Below are positions 7,667 through 18,220 of a stretch of 32,496 nucleotides of DNA, piece after piece (the first letter of the stretch is position 1; each line of letters starts with the position of its first letter). Both the position numbers and the translations under genes were made by a program. Origin of the DNA: Bifidobacterium choerinum (GTDB taxonomy: Bacteria; Actinomycetota; Actinomycetes; Actinomycetales; Bifidobacteriaceae). The stretch covers positions 200 through 32,695 of the forward strand of contig NZ_JGYU01000015.1 of NCBI RefSeq assembly GCF_000741135.1, given 5' to 3'. A model generated the notes under the pieces. That model saw nothing but the letters and a program-made list of their open reading frames with translations. It did not search any database and was not told where the DNA came from.

Positions 7667-9154
7667 ATGCGCGCACCGAACTCCCATTCCCATCCCACAA
7701 CGTCCGGCGGTGCGCACGGCGCCGACGACCCGGCGTCCGAGAACGCCGTCGAGGTCGCGCAGGACATCGCCGAACACGTCGAGCAGGCCGACGGCGCGCG
7801 GCTGCCCGGCGCGGGTGAGACGCGGCTGACGAGACGGCAGCGCGTCATCGTCGGCATCACGTTCTTCTCGATGTTCTTTGGCGCCGGCAACCTCATCTTC
7901 CCGCCGTATCTGGGTGCGCTCGCCGGCAGCCGCACGGCGCTCGGCATGGTCGGCTTCGTCGTCTCCGCCGTCGGCCTGCCGATCCTCGGCGTCATCGTCG
8001 TCGCGCGCGCCGGCGGCTTCGCCAACCTCAGCGCGCGCGTGTCCAGGCGCTTCGCGCTCGTGCTCGGCGTGGCGATCATGCTCACGATCGGCCCGCTGTT
8101 CGCGATTCCGCGCACGGCGTCCACATCCTTCGAGATGGCGGTGGCGCCCTTCGTCGGAGACGACCCCGGCGTCACCCAGCTGATCTATTCGATCGTCTTC
8201 TTCGCGCTCGCCTGGCTCGTCGCGCAGCACCCCGACCGCCTGTCGCAGGTGCTCGGCAAGATCATGGGCCCGCTGCTGCTCGTCATGATCGCCGTCCTGT
8301 TCGTCACCTGCCTGTGCGTGCACCATCCGCCCTTCGCCGCGCCGGGCGGTGCGTACGCGCACCATCAGCTCATGCAGGGCTTCCTCGACGGCTACCAGAC
8401 GATGGACCTGCTCGCCGGCCTGTACTTCGGCATCGTCATCTCGGCGAACATCGGCGCGATGGGCGTGCGCGACGAGCACGGCAACCGCCGCGAGACCGCC
8501 CTCGGCGGCCTGTTCACCGGCGTCATGCTCGTCGTCATCTACGCGATGCTCGGTTTCGTCGGCGCCGTCTCCGGCTCGTACCGCGGCATCGACGGCGAGA
8601 AGGACACCGGCGCGACGGTGCTCACGAACCTCACCGAGCAGGTCTTCGGCCACGCCGGCACCGTCTTCGTCGGCGTCATCTTCGTCGTCGCCTGCTTCAA
8701 CGTGTGCGCGGGGCTCATCTCCACCTGCGCGTCGTATTTCCACAGGCAGTTCCCGCATGCGCTCTCCTACCGCGTCTGGACGCTCGCGTTCGCGCTCGTC
8801 GCGCTCGTCATCGCGAACATCGGCCTGAGCGCGATCATCAACCTGTCGGTGCCGGTGCTCGAGGCGCTCTACCCGATTGCGATCGTCCTCGTCGTCCTGT
8901 CGCTGTTCGACTCCGTCTTCACGAGCCGTTTCCCGGCCGTCTACTTCTGGACGGTGCTGCTCACGGCCATCGACAGCATCGCCAACGGCGTCGTCGGCCT
9001 CGTCGCCGCGCTCGGCGGCCGCTGGACGTGGCTCGAGACGGCGTGCGGATGGATGCCGCTCAACGACCTGGCGCTCGGCTGGCTCGTGCCGGCCGGCCTC
9101 GGCGTCGTCATCGGCGTCGTCGTCTCGCTCGTGCGCGGCCGGCGCCGCGCCTGA
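7667..9154 (+). CDS. brnQ: Branched-chain amino acid transport system II carrier protein
   Basis: Membrane carrier of the LIVCS family that takes up Leu, Ile and Val by cation symport. 495 residues with about 12 hydrophobic segments. The start of the transport domain has the family hallmark FFSMFFGAGNLIFPPYLG, and the following segment has TIGPLFAIPRTASTSFE, both very characteristic of BrnQ. DGYQTMDLLAGLYFG is also typical. There is an unusual hydrophilic N-terminal extension of about 55 residues rich in His, Ala and acidic residues before the first membrane segment. The start ATG has GGAGG about 12 nt upstream; a start at a later codon cannot be excluded, though no other start has a better site. 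Monocistronic, ending at a very long hairpin. Confidence 0.95.
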   Translation: MRAPNSHSHPTTSGGAHGADDPASENAVEVAQDIAEHVEQADGARLPGAGETRLTRRQRVIVGITFFSMFFGAGNLIFPPYLGALAGSRTALGMVGFVVSAVGLPILGVIVVARAGGFANLSARVSRRFALVLGVAIMLTIGPLFAIPRTASTSFEMAVAPFVGDDPGVTQLIYSIVFFALAWLVAQHPDRLSQVLGKIMGPLLLVMIAVLFVTCLCVHHPPFAAPGGAYAHHQLMQGFLDGYQTMDLLAGLYFGIVISANIGAMGVRDEHGNRRETALGGLFTGVMLVVIYAMLGFVGAVSGSYRGIDGEKDTGATVLTNLTEQVFGHAGTVFVGVIFVVACFNVCAGLISTCASYFHRQFPHALSYRVWTLAFALVALVIANIGLSAIINLSVPVLEALYPIAIVLVVLSLFDSVFTSRFPAVYFWTVLLTAIDSIANGVVGLVAALGGRWTWLETACGWMPLNDLALGWLVPAGLGVVIGVVVSLVRGRRRA

Positions 9155-9172
9155 CGGCCGCCGAATTCCGAT

Positions 9173-9230
9173 ACGAATGCGCCGCGGGGCGCGCACCGGA
9201 TCGCCGGCGCGCGCCCCGCGGCGCATTCGT
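9173..9230. terminator. Very long bidirectional hairpin between brnQ and the copper ATPase gene
   Basis: Perfect 22-bp inverted repeat (9173-9194 with 9209-9230). Inside the loop a CCGG/CCGG pair (9196-9199 with 9204-9207) closes an ATCG tetraloop after a single mismatch. It starts 18 nt after the brnQ stop and ends 18 nt beyond the stop of the convergent gene. No U-tract. Confidence 0.85.
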
Positions 9231-9248
9231 CGTAACGATGGACGGCGC

Positions 9249-12092
<2,844 letters not shown>

Positions 12093-12132
12093 CGTTTCGC
12101 TCCTTGCCCTATGCCAATACATCGGAAAAGCC

Positions 12133-12156
12133 GGCGCCCCGATCATCGGGCACGCC
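12133..12156. promoter_or_regulatory. Dyad upstream of the copper ATPase gene, possible operator
   Basis: Interrupted inverted repeat: GGCG, then CCCGAT-c-ATCGGG, then CGCC. It is centred about 52 nt upstream of the copA ATG in the 280-nt divergent region. It could be an operator or a leader hairpin; I do not recognise it as a known copper-regulator site. Confidence 0.3.
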
Positions 12157-12288
12157 CGTGACGGACCGCTGGCACCACCAGAATCAACGCCGGCGGCGCG
12201 CCTGCTATTCCATATGGACGCCCCGCGGGCATGTCGCGCACGGCGTCGGCGACGAGCTGAACACATCCCGGACCCAGCGGCGGCGGAC

Positions 12289-12294
12289 TACAGT
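12289..12294 (+). promoter_or_regulatory. Candidate -10 box of the short-chain dehydrogenase gene
   Basis: TACAGT followed by GGGC, the same -10 and discriminator as the ychF promoter in this window. It implies a leader of about 70 nt. The -35 region is not recognisable. Confidence 0.45.
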
Positions 12295-12306
12295 GGGCGG
12301 CGACGA

Positions 12307-12339
12307 CGCGCGCGGGAGCGCCGGCGGGGACGTCCCGCG
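12307..12339 (+). other. Leader hairpin upstream of the short-chain dehydrogenase gene
   Basis: 9-bp inverted repeat (12307-12315 with 12331-12339) lying between the putative transcription start and the ribosome-binding site. It may affect message stability or translation; it could also be chance in GC-rich DNA. Confidence 0.3.
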
Positions 12340-12372
12340 CGACCTGCGCAACCCCGCGGAAAGGACCCCATC

Positions 12373-13170
12373 ATGACGACACTGATCACAGGAGCCACCG
12401 GCGGCATCGGCAGGGAGCTCGCGCTGCGCTGTGCGCAGCACGACGCCGACCTCGTCATCACCGGACGCGACGCCGGCAGGCTCGCCGTGCTCAAGGCGAC
12501 GCTCGAACACGACCTCAACGCGCACGTCATCGCCGTCACGATCGACCTGGCGCATCCCGACGCCGCGCAGCGCCTGCACCGTTTCACGCGCGAACGCGGC
12601 ATCGCCGTCGACACGCTCGTCAACGACGCCGGATTCGGCGACTGGAGCGCCTTCCTCGACATGGACGGGACGCGGATGCGCGCGATGATGCAGGTGAACA
12701 TGGTCACGCTCGCCGAGCTCATGCGCCGCTTCGGCGCCGACATGCGCGCACGCGGCCACGGCCGCATCCTCAACGTCGCGTCGGTCGCGTCGGTCGCCCC
12801 CGGACCGTACATGGCGATGTACTACGCGACGAAGGCCTTCGTGCGTTCGCTCGGCGAGGCGGTCGCCTACGAGCTGCGCGGCAGCGGCGTGACGGTGACG
12901 ACGGTGTGCCCCGGCCCCGTGTCCACCGGATTCGAGAGCGCCGCGCACATGAGGGGGAAGAACTTCTACACATTGCCGGTGCTCAGGCCGTCGACGCCCG
13001 AACGCACGGCCGCCTTCGCCTATGCGAAGATGCAGGCCGGTAGCGCGCTCGCCTACCAGGGCGCGCTCGCGAAGATGGCGGCCTTCGGCGTGCGCCTCGT
13101 CCCGCGCGCGCTCGCCGCGAGGATCGCCGCGAAGCTCAACGGGGGCGATCCCGCCAGGCGGGACGAATAG
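12373..13170 (+). CDS. Short-chain dehydrogenase/reductase (classical SDR)
   Basis: 265 residues; a soluble NAD(P)-dependent oxidoreductase of unknown substrate. The cofactor motif TGATGGIGRELA (TGxxxGxG) is at the N terminus. LVNDAGFGDW replaces the usual NNAG with NDAG. The catalytic residues are Ser in NVASVASVAPGPYMAMYYATKAF, with Tyr and Lys in the YYATK part, followed by VCPGPVSTGF. The arrangement resembles the DltE/YqjQ-like subgroup of classical SDRs, whose substrates are mostly undefined. AAAGGA lies 7 nt before the ATG. It is divergent from the copper ATPase gene and convergent with the helicase gene, so probably transcribed alone. Confidence 0.9.
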   Translation: MTTLITGATGGIGRELALRCAQHDADLVITGRDAGRLAVLKATLEHDLNAHVIAVTIDLAHPDAAQRLHRFTRERGIAVDTLVNDAGFGDWSAFLDMDGTRMRAMMQVNMVTLAELMRRFGADMRARGHGRILNVASVASVAPGPYMAMYYATKAFVRSLGEAVAYELRGSGVTVTTVCPGPVSTGFESAAHMRGKNFYTLPVLRPSTPERTAAFAYAKMQAGSALAYQGALAKMAAFGVRLVPRALAARIAAKLNGGDPARRDE

Positions 13171-13220
13171 GCGGACGGGACGGCGAGGCCGGCTGCATGA
13201 CCGGCACGGCGTACGAACAT

Positions 13221-13268
13221 CGATGAGGGGCGGCATCCGGAACATGTTCCGGATGCCGCCCCTCATCG
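13221..13268. terminator. 48-nt perfect palindrome between the dehydrogenase and helicase genes
   Basis: Perfect inverted repeat with 24-nt arms (13221-13244 with 13245-13268) and no unpaired spacer; in RNA the central AACATGTT would form the loop. It lies 50 nt after the SDR stop and 36 nt beyond the helicase stop. No U-tract on either strand. Most simply a bidirectional terminator. Confidence 0.8.
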
Positions 13269-13304
13269 CGATTGCATAGGCGTCGGCGATGGACATGCGC
13301 CCGC

Positions 13305-15149
13305 TCAGCGCGTGCGGAACGGCGCCGAACGGCGCTTGCCGTTGGCGCGCTTGCGCATGCCGCCGCCGCGCTTCTTCGCACCGCCGCGCCTGGCCGACTT
13401 GGCCTGGTCGCCGTTCTCCTGCCGACGCCTGCGGCGCGCATCCTCGCGGCGCTCCTGACGTTTGGCGTCCTCGCCGCGCTCGTCGCGCACGATGAGCTGC
13501 TCGCGGCGGTGGATGCGCTTGCCGCCATGGCGCTCCTCACTGCGACGCTCATCGCCGTGACGGCGACGCCCGCGCCGGTCGTCGCGACGGTCGTCATGGC
13601 GATGGTCGCGGCGCGGCTTCTCGTCACGGCCGGCCGGTTCGGCGGCCTGCGATTCGGCGGCGCGCACGCTGTGCACGTCGCCGAGGAAGCGCTGCGCGAA
13701 CTCGCGGCGTTCGTCGTCGATCTGCCGCTGCAGCTCGCGGTTGCGTTCGCGGGTGCGGGTCTGGTTGCGCCGCGCCTTCGCGCTGCGCGACTGGCGCGCC
13801 TCGCGGCGTTCGGGCCTCCTGCCGTGCGGACGCTTGCCGCGCCGGCGTTCAAGCTCGGGCAGCTCCCATCCCTCGACGAGCGGCGCCGTCTCGCCGACGA
13901 GCTCGGCGACCTGCAGCGAGTCCGGACGGATCTCGAGCGGCTTGATCGTCAGCCCCGCGCGGCGCAGCAGCCCGCGCGCATAGCGCTTCTGGTCCGGCGT
14001 GACGATCGTGACGACATCACCGGCCTTGCCGGCGCGCGCCGTGCGTCCCGAACGGTGCAGGAACGACTTGGGGTCGTCCGGCGGGTCGACCTGGATGACG
14101 AGTTCGACGCCGCTGACGTCGATGCCGCGCGCGGCGACGTCGGTCGCGACGAGCACGTTCGTCGCCCCCGATTCGAAGGCCTGCAGGTTGCGGTCGCGCT
14201 GGTTCTGGCTGAGGTTGCCGTGCAGCTCCGCGGCCGGGATGCCCTGCTGCGTGAGCGCCTTCGCGAGCTTCTTCGCCTGGAACTTCGTGCGCGTGAACAG
14301 GATGCGGCGGCCCTTGCCGCTCGCGAGCGCGCGCACGAGCTCGTTCTTGTCGGCCTTCGTCGTCAGGAACACATGATGCGTCATCAGGTCGGCGCGGTCG
14401 GTCGCCTCGTCGACGCTGTGCACCTTCGGATCGTCGAGGAACTCGTCGACGACGGCGTCGACGCCATGGTCGAGCGTCGCCGAGAACAGCATGTGCTGCG
14501 CGTCGCGCGGGATCTGCGCGAGCAGACGCTTGATCGGCGGCAGGAAGCCCATGTCGGCCATCTCGTCGGCCTCGTCGAGCACTACGACGCGCACGTCGTC
14601 GAGCGTGAGCGCGCCCTGCTCGATGAGGTCCTCGAGACGGCCCGGGCAGGCGACGACGATCTGCGCGCCGTCGTTGAGGTCGCGCAACTGCCGCGCGTAG
14701 CGCACGCCGCCGTAGACGGTCGTCGTCGTCATCCCGTACAGCGCGGCGAGCGGCGCGACGACGTCGTTGATCTGGTTGGCGAGCTCGCGCGTCGGCGCGA
14801 GCACAAGGCCGCGCGGATGCGGTTTCGCGCCGCGCGGCTCGCGGCGGCCGTGCTCGCGGTCGTCGTCGAAGGATTCCGCGATGCGCGTCACGAGCGGGAT
14901 CGCGAACGCGAGCGTCTTGCCGGAGCCGGTGCGGCCGCGGCCGAGCACGTCGCGGCCGGCGAGCGAATCGGGCAGCGTGTCCTGCTGGATCGGGAACGCG
15001 GCGCGTTTGCCCTCGTCGGCCAGCAGATGCACGATCGGGCTGTCGACGCCGAGCTCGGCGAAGGTCTTGGTCTCCTGCACGGCGGAATCGTCGACGCCGG
15101 ATGCGGGGGTGATGTCGGATGGAACGGATGGAACAGGTGAAGCGGGCAC
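13305..15149 (-). CDS. DEAD-box ATP-dependent RNA helicase
   Basis: 614 residues from a GTG start. Unwinds RNA duplexes in ribosome assembly, RNA decay or cold adaptation. Motifs in order: Q motif (FAELGV ... FPIQQDTLP), Walker A GRTGSGKT with K78, PTRELANQ, VLDEADEM with D192-E-A-D195, FSATL, then the second RecA domain with ATDVAARGIDVSG and HRSGRTARAG. Residues from about 440 to the end form a very basic, Arg-rich low-complexity tail, probably an RNA-binding extension as in other actinobacterial DEAD proteins of this kind. The GTG at 15149 is chosen because AGGAAGG lies 5 nt upstream; the open frame before it overlaps the promoter. Which named paralogue (DeaD/RhlE) it is cannot be decided. 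Confidence 0.92.
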   Translation of the reverse strand: MPASPVPSVPSDITPASGVDDSAVQETKTFAELGVDSPIVHLLADEGKRAAFPIQQDTLPDSLAGRDVLGRGRTGSGKTLAFAIPLVTRIAESFDDDREHGRREPRGAKPHPRGLVLAPTRELANQINDVVAPLAALYGMTTTTVYGGVRYARQLRDLNDGAQIVVACPGRLEDLIEQGALTLDDVRVVVLDEADEMADMGFLPPIKRLLAQIPRDAQHMLFSATLDHGVDAVVDEFLDDPKVHSVDEATDRADLMTHHVFLTTKADKNELVRALASGKGRRILFTRTKFQAKKLAKALTQQGIPAAELHGNLSQNQRDRNLQAFESGATNVLVATDVAARGIDVSGVELVIQVDPPDDPKSFLHRSGRTARAGKAGDVVTIVTPDQKRYARGLLRRAGLTIKPLEIRPDSLQVAELVGETAPLVEGWELPELERRRGKRPHGRRPERREARQSRSAKARRNQTRTRERNRELQRQIDDERREFAQRFLGDVHSVRAAESQAAEPAGRDEKPRRDHRHDDRRDDRRGRRRHGDERRSEERHGGKRIHRREQLIVRDERGEDAKRQERREDARRRRRQENGDQAKSARRGGAKKRGGGMRKRANGKRRSAPFRTR

Positions 15150-15196
15150 GGTGGCCTTCCTAGTCAGATGTCGGCGCAGGATGCGCAAACTCGAAC

Positions 15197-15225
15197 ATTT
15201 TAGCAGCACCCCGCTACACGGTCCA
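15197..15225 (-). promoter_or_regulatory. Promoter of the DEAD-box helicase gene
   Basis: On the minus strand TGGACC (15225-15220), a 17-nt spacer and TAAAAT (15202-15197). The leader to the GTG at 15149 is about 40 nt. Confidence 0.6.
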
Positions 15226-15276
15226 CGTCCGCTTCCGGCCCGCGCGAGGTCCATGGACGGATCGCGCGGTCTGTCG

Positions 15277-16683
15277 TTACTTGACGATCTTCACGGAATC
15301 CCGCTGCTCGGGCTGCGCGTCCTTCGGGGACGTCCACTGCGCCGCCTCGTCCTCGCCGGCGGACGGCCTGGACGGCGCGGAGTCGTCGGCGGACGGCGTC
15401 TTCGGGATCGCGCCGGTCGCCCGTCCGATCGCCTTGAGGCCGTGGTAGAGCACGAGCACGGCGATCGAACCGATCGCGATGCCGTTGAACTGCACGTCGG
15501 AGATCGCGAACTGGAAGTTGGCGATGCCGATGATCATGACGATCGAGGCGGTCATGATGTTGAGCGGCTTGCTGAAGTCGACCTTGTTGTCGACCCAGAT
15601 CTGCACGCCGATCATGCCGATCATGCCGTACAGCAGCGTCGTGACGCCGCCGAGGACGCCGGAGGGGATCGAGTTGATGACCTCGCCGAACTTCGGGCAC
15701 AGCGACAGGATGAACGCGAAGCCGGCGGCGCACCAGTAGGCCGCCGTCGAATACACCTTCGTCGCGGCCATGACGCCGATGTTCTCGCCGTAGGTCGTCG
15801 TGCCGGAGCCGCCGCCGAAGCCGGCGACCGTCGTGCCGAGGCCGTCGGCGATGAGCGCGGTGCCGATCTGGTCGTCATAGTCGTGGCCGGTCATCGCGGC
15901 GACCGACTTGACGTGGCCGACGTTCTCGGCGATGAGCACGAGGACGACCGGCAGGAACATCGGCAGCACCGAGAAGTCGACGTGCGGCAGGTGGAAGCGC
16001 GGGAAGCCGATCCATGCGGCCTTTTCGATCGCCGCGAAGTCGACCTGTCCGCGCACGCACGCGTACGCGTAGCCGATGAGGACGCCGATGAGGATGTTGA
16101 GGCGGCCGAGCAGACCCTTGAACAGCACGGCGACGAGGATGACGGCGAACAGCGTGACGAGCGCCGTGTCCGGCGCCGTCTGGAAGTTCGTCCACACGGT
16201 CGGCGCGAGGTTGAAGCCGATGATCGCGACGATCGCGCCGTTGACGACCGGCGGCATGATGCGGTCGATCCACACGGCGCCGGCCAGCTGCACGGCCACG
16301 CCTATGAGCGCGAGCAGCAGGCCGGTGCACAGGATGCCGAAGCTGGCGACGGCGATGCCCTTGCCGGCGCTGTAGACGGCCGTGATCGGGGCGATGAAGC
16401 CGAAGGAGGAGCCGAGATAGGACGGCAGGATGTTCCTGTTGATGAGCAGGAACAGCGCCGTCGAGAACGCCGTGAAGAACAGCGTCGTGGAGGGGTCGAA
16501 ATGCGTGAGGATCGGCACGAGGAACGTGGCGCCGAACATCGCCACGACGTGCTGCGCGCCGATCTCGATCGTGCGCGGCCAGGTGAGGCGCTCGTTCGGC
16601 TCGACGACCTCGCCGGGGCCGAGCGTCTTGCCGTCGCCGTGCAGTTTCCAATGGAACATGCCCGCCATCGAAAGATTGGTCAT
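15277..16683 (-). CDS. Uracil/xanthine permease (NCS2 / NAT family)
   Basis: 468-residue membrane transporter for nucleobases, most like UraA-type uracil:proton symporters. Typical features are IGAQHVVAMFGATFLVP in the first helix, the LPSYLGSSFGFIAPI segment, and LVLIAENVGHVKSV with the substrate-coordinating Glu. GFGGGSGTTTYGENIGVMA and IPSGVLGG follow, the NAT signature region with the second key Glu. About 14 hydrophobic segments. The C-terminal 50 residues are a charged cytosolic tail not needed by the family. AAGGAG lies about 7 nt before the ATG. Uracil is more likely than xanthine from overall resemblance, but the substrate is not proven by sequence. Confidence 0.92.
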   Translation of the reverse strand: MTNLSMAGMFHWKLHGDGKTLGPGEVVEPNERLTWPRTIEIGAQHVVAMFGATFLVPILTHFDPSTTLFFTAFSTALFLLINRNILPSYLGSSFGFIAPITAVYSAGKGIAVASFGILCTGLLLALIGVAVQLAGAVWIDRIMPPVVNGAIVAIIGFNLAPTVWTNFQTAPDTALVTLFAVILVAVLFKGLLGRLNILIGVLIGYAYACVRGQVDFAAIEKAAWIGFPRFHLPHVDFSVLPMFLPVVLVLIAENVGHVKSVAAMTGHDYDDQIGTALIADGLGTTVAGFGGGSGTTTYGENIGVMAATKVYSTAAYWCAAGFAFILSLCPKFGEVINSIPSGVLGGVTTLLYGMIGMIGVQIWVDNKVDFSKPLNIMTASIVMIIGIANFQFAISDVQFNGIAIGSIAVLVLYHGLKAIGRATGAIPKTPSADDSAPSRPSAGEDEAAQWTSPKDAQPEQRDSVKIVK

Positions 16684-16758
16684 AAAGGTCTCCTTGACTT
16701 CTCTGGACTGCTCTCGGCGGCACGCGGCGGCACAGGATCCCGCGCGGACGCCATCGTC

Positions 16759-16764
16759 ATTGTA
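16759..16764 (-). promoter_or_regulatory. Candidate -10 box of the uracil permease gene
   Basis: TACAAT on the minus strand, giving a leader of about 70 nt. No matching -35 at 16-18 nt. I saw no pyrimidine attenuator hairpin in the leader. Confidence 0.45.
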
Positions 16765-16850
16765 GTGCCCCCCATGTCACGAACGTTCGCAGCGTCGCCG
16801 CGGCCGTTCCGGCAACGCCCGCTCCGTTTCGCGCCGGGCGGAAAAAGACG

Positions 16851-16890
16851 GCGTCGCCCGCGTCCCGGGGAAACGGGATGCGGGCGACGC
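16851..16890 (-). terminator. Rho-independent terminator of the YeiH-type gene
   Basis: 17-bp stem (16851-16867 with 16874-16890, one G-U pair), 6-nt loop. On the minus strand it is followed by a T-rich stretch (TCTTTTT), 38 nt after the stop of the gene at 16928. Confidence 0.85.
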
Positions 16891-16927
16891 GGGAACAGGA
16901 TGCCGGTGCCGGCCGGTCGGGCCGACG

Positions 16928-18052
16928 TCACTTCGCGGGGAAGAACACCAGCGCCATGCCGATGCACATCGCGACGAGGATGACCGACGCGATGAGCGAG
17001 GCGACGAAGGGCTTGACGCCCTTGGCGAGCGCCTTGAAGTTGACGTTGATGCCGAGCGCGGCCATCGCCATGCCGAGGAAGATCTTCGCGACGTCGTTGC
17101 CGAGCACGTTGACGAACCCGGTCGTCGACGGCCAGGTCTCGAGCATGAACGTGCCGATCGCGGCCGTCGCGATGAAGCCGAGCATGAACCATGGGAAGGC
17201 GACCTTGCGCTTGCCGCCGTCCGACGGGACCTCGCTGTGCCTCTTGTCCCACCAGATCGCGACGATGATCGCGACGAAGACGAGCATGAGCACACGCGAG
17301 AGCTTGATGATGTTCGCCATCGTCGCCGCTTCGACGACGCCCTGCTGCGCGGCGAGCTGCGGGTCGTTGAGGCCCTCGCCCGCGGCGACGGCGTGCGCGA
17401 TCTCGTGCAGCGAGCCGCCGGCGACGAAGCCCTCCTGCGCCTGGTTGAGGTGCATCATCGGCAGGATGGCGATCTCGAGCAGCGCGAAGATCGTGCCCAT
17501 GATCGCGACGATCGCGATCGCGGTGACCTCGTCGTTCTCCTTCTCCTCCTCGCGCTTGGGCGAGACCTTGACCGAACCGGAGACGCCCATGACGGCGGCG
17601 GCGCCGCAGATGCCGGTGCCGCAGGCCACGAGGATGGCCATCAGCGGGTCGACGCCCATCCAGCGGCAGATGCCGTAGGTGAGCAGCACGGTGACGGTGA
17701 CGATGACGACGGCGAGCGGAAGGCACTTCGCGCCCGTCGTGAACAGCAGCTGCAGGTTGAGCTTGAAGCCGAGCAGGATGATGCCCAGACGCAGGAACCT
17801 GTTCGCGATGAGTCCGGCGGCGTCCTTGACGCGCGCCTGACGCTGCGGATCGTTCTTCGTGTACCATGCGCGGATCGGGAACTGGACGACCATGCCGATC
17901 AGCAGCGAGATGATGAGCGCGCCGAGGATCTTCAGTCCCGGGAACTGCGCCGCCCACATGCCGACGCCCGTGGCCGCGAGCGTGACGATGACGATGAGCA
18001 GCATCTCTTTGGTGGCAATGCGCTTGCCCCATTTCTGACAGAATTCTTTCAT
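16928..18052 (-). CDS. YeiH-type putative sulfate exporter family membrane protein (UPF0324)
   Basis: 374 residues with about ten membrane segments. Recognised by the family hallmark VACGTGICGAAAVMG in the middle, by GIILLGFKLNLQ, and by the C-terminal AMAALGINVNFKALAKGGVKP-like region (written here in part as ALGINVNFKALAKG). The family name comes from a proposed role in exporting sulfate or sulfonate-derived anions, which is poorly tested; the function here is therefore open. A Lys/Glu-rich cytosolic loop (SPKREEEKEND) is inserted after the hallmark. The start is uncertain: ATG 18052 has GGGAG only 2 nt upstream, TTG 18079 is also in frame. Divergent from the esterase gene. Confidence 0.85.
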   Translation of the reverse strand: MKEFCQKWGKRIATKEMLLIVIVTLAATGVGMWAAQFPGLKILGALIISLLIGMVVQFPIRAWYTKNDPQRQARVKDAAGLIANRFLRLGIILLGFKLNLQLLFTTGAKCLPLAVVIVTVTVLLTYGICRWMGVDPLMAILVACGTGICGAAAVMGVSGSVKVSPKREEEKENDEVTAIAIVAIMGTIFALLEIAILPMMHLNQAQEGFVAGGSLHEIAHAVAAGEGLNDPQLAAQQGVVEAATMANIIKLSRVLMLVFVAIIVAIWWDKRHSEVPSDGGKRKVAFPWFMLGFIATAAIGTFMLETWPSTTGFVNVLGNDVAKIFLGMAMAALGINVNFKALAKGVKPFVASLIASVILVAMCIGMALVFFPAK

Positions 18053-18152
18053 ATCTCCCAGTAGTACCCCGCGCTTCAACGCGAACGCACGATTGCGTCA
18101 TGAGCGAAGGGCCCAGCGGGACGGCGCGGGCTTGCTCTACGTCCGCAAACCG

Positions 18153-18181
18153 TTGGAACGTCGCCGAAACTATGCGATAAT
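18153..18181 (+). promoter_or_regulatory. Promoter of the esterase gene
   Basis: TTGGAA (18153-18158), 17-nt spacer, GATAAT (18176-18181) preceded by TG one base upstream (extended -10). Transcription should start near 18188, giving a leader of about 33 nt with AAAGGA. It is the best -35/-10 pair in the window. Confidence 0.7.
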
Positions 18182-18220
18182 TGAACATGTACGCCCGAAC
18201 GCAGGGAAAGGACAAACACG

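Noticed and set aside
13400..13661. Repeat-like Arg/Asp/His coding tracts in the helicase gene as a possible repeat array
   Set aside because: They are irregular low-complexity codons of the basic C-terminal tail, with no constant repeat unit or spacer, so neither CRISPR nor a tandem repeat.
15150..15254. N-terminal extension of the DEAD-box helicase to an upstream start
   Set aside because: It would cover the TGGACC-N17-TAAAAT promoter and ignores the GTG with AGGAAGG just upstream.
16684..16760. Pyrimidine-type attenuator or riboswitch in the uracil permease leader
   Set aside because: I found no stable pair of alternative hairpins or a conserved PyrR-binding loop in the short leader.
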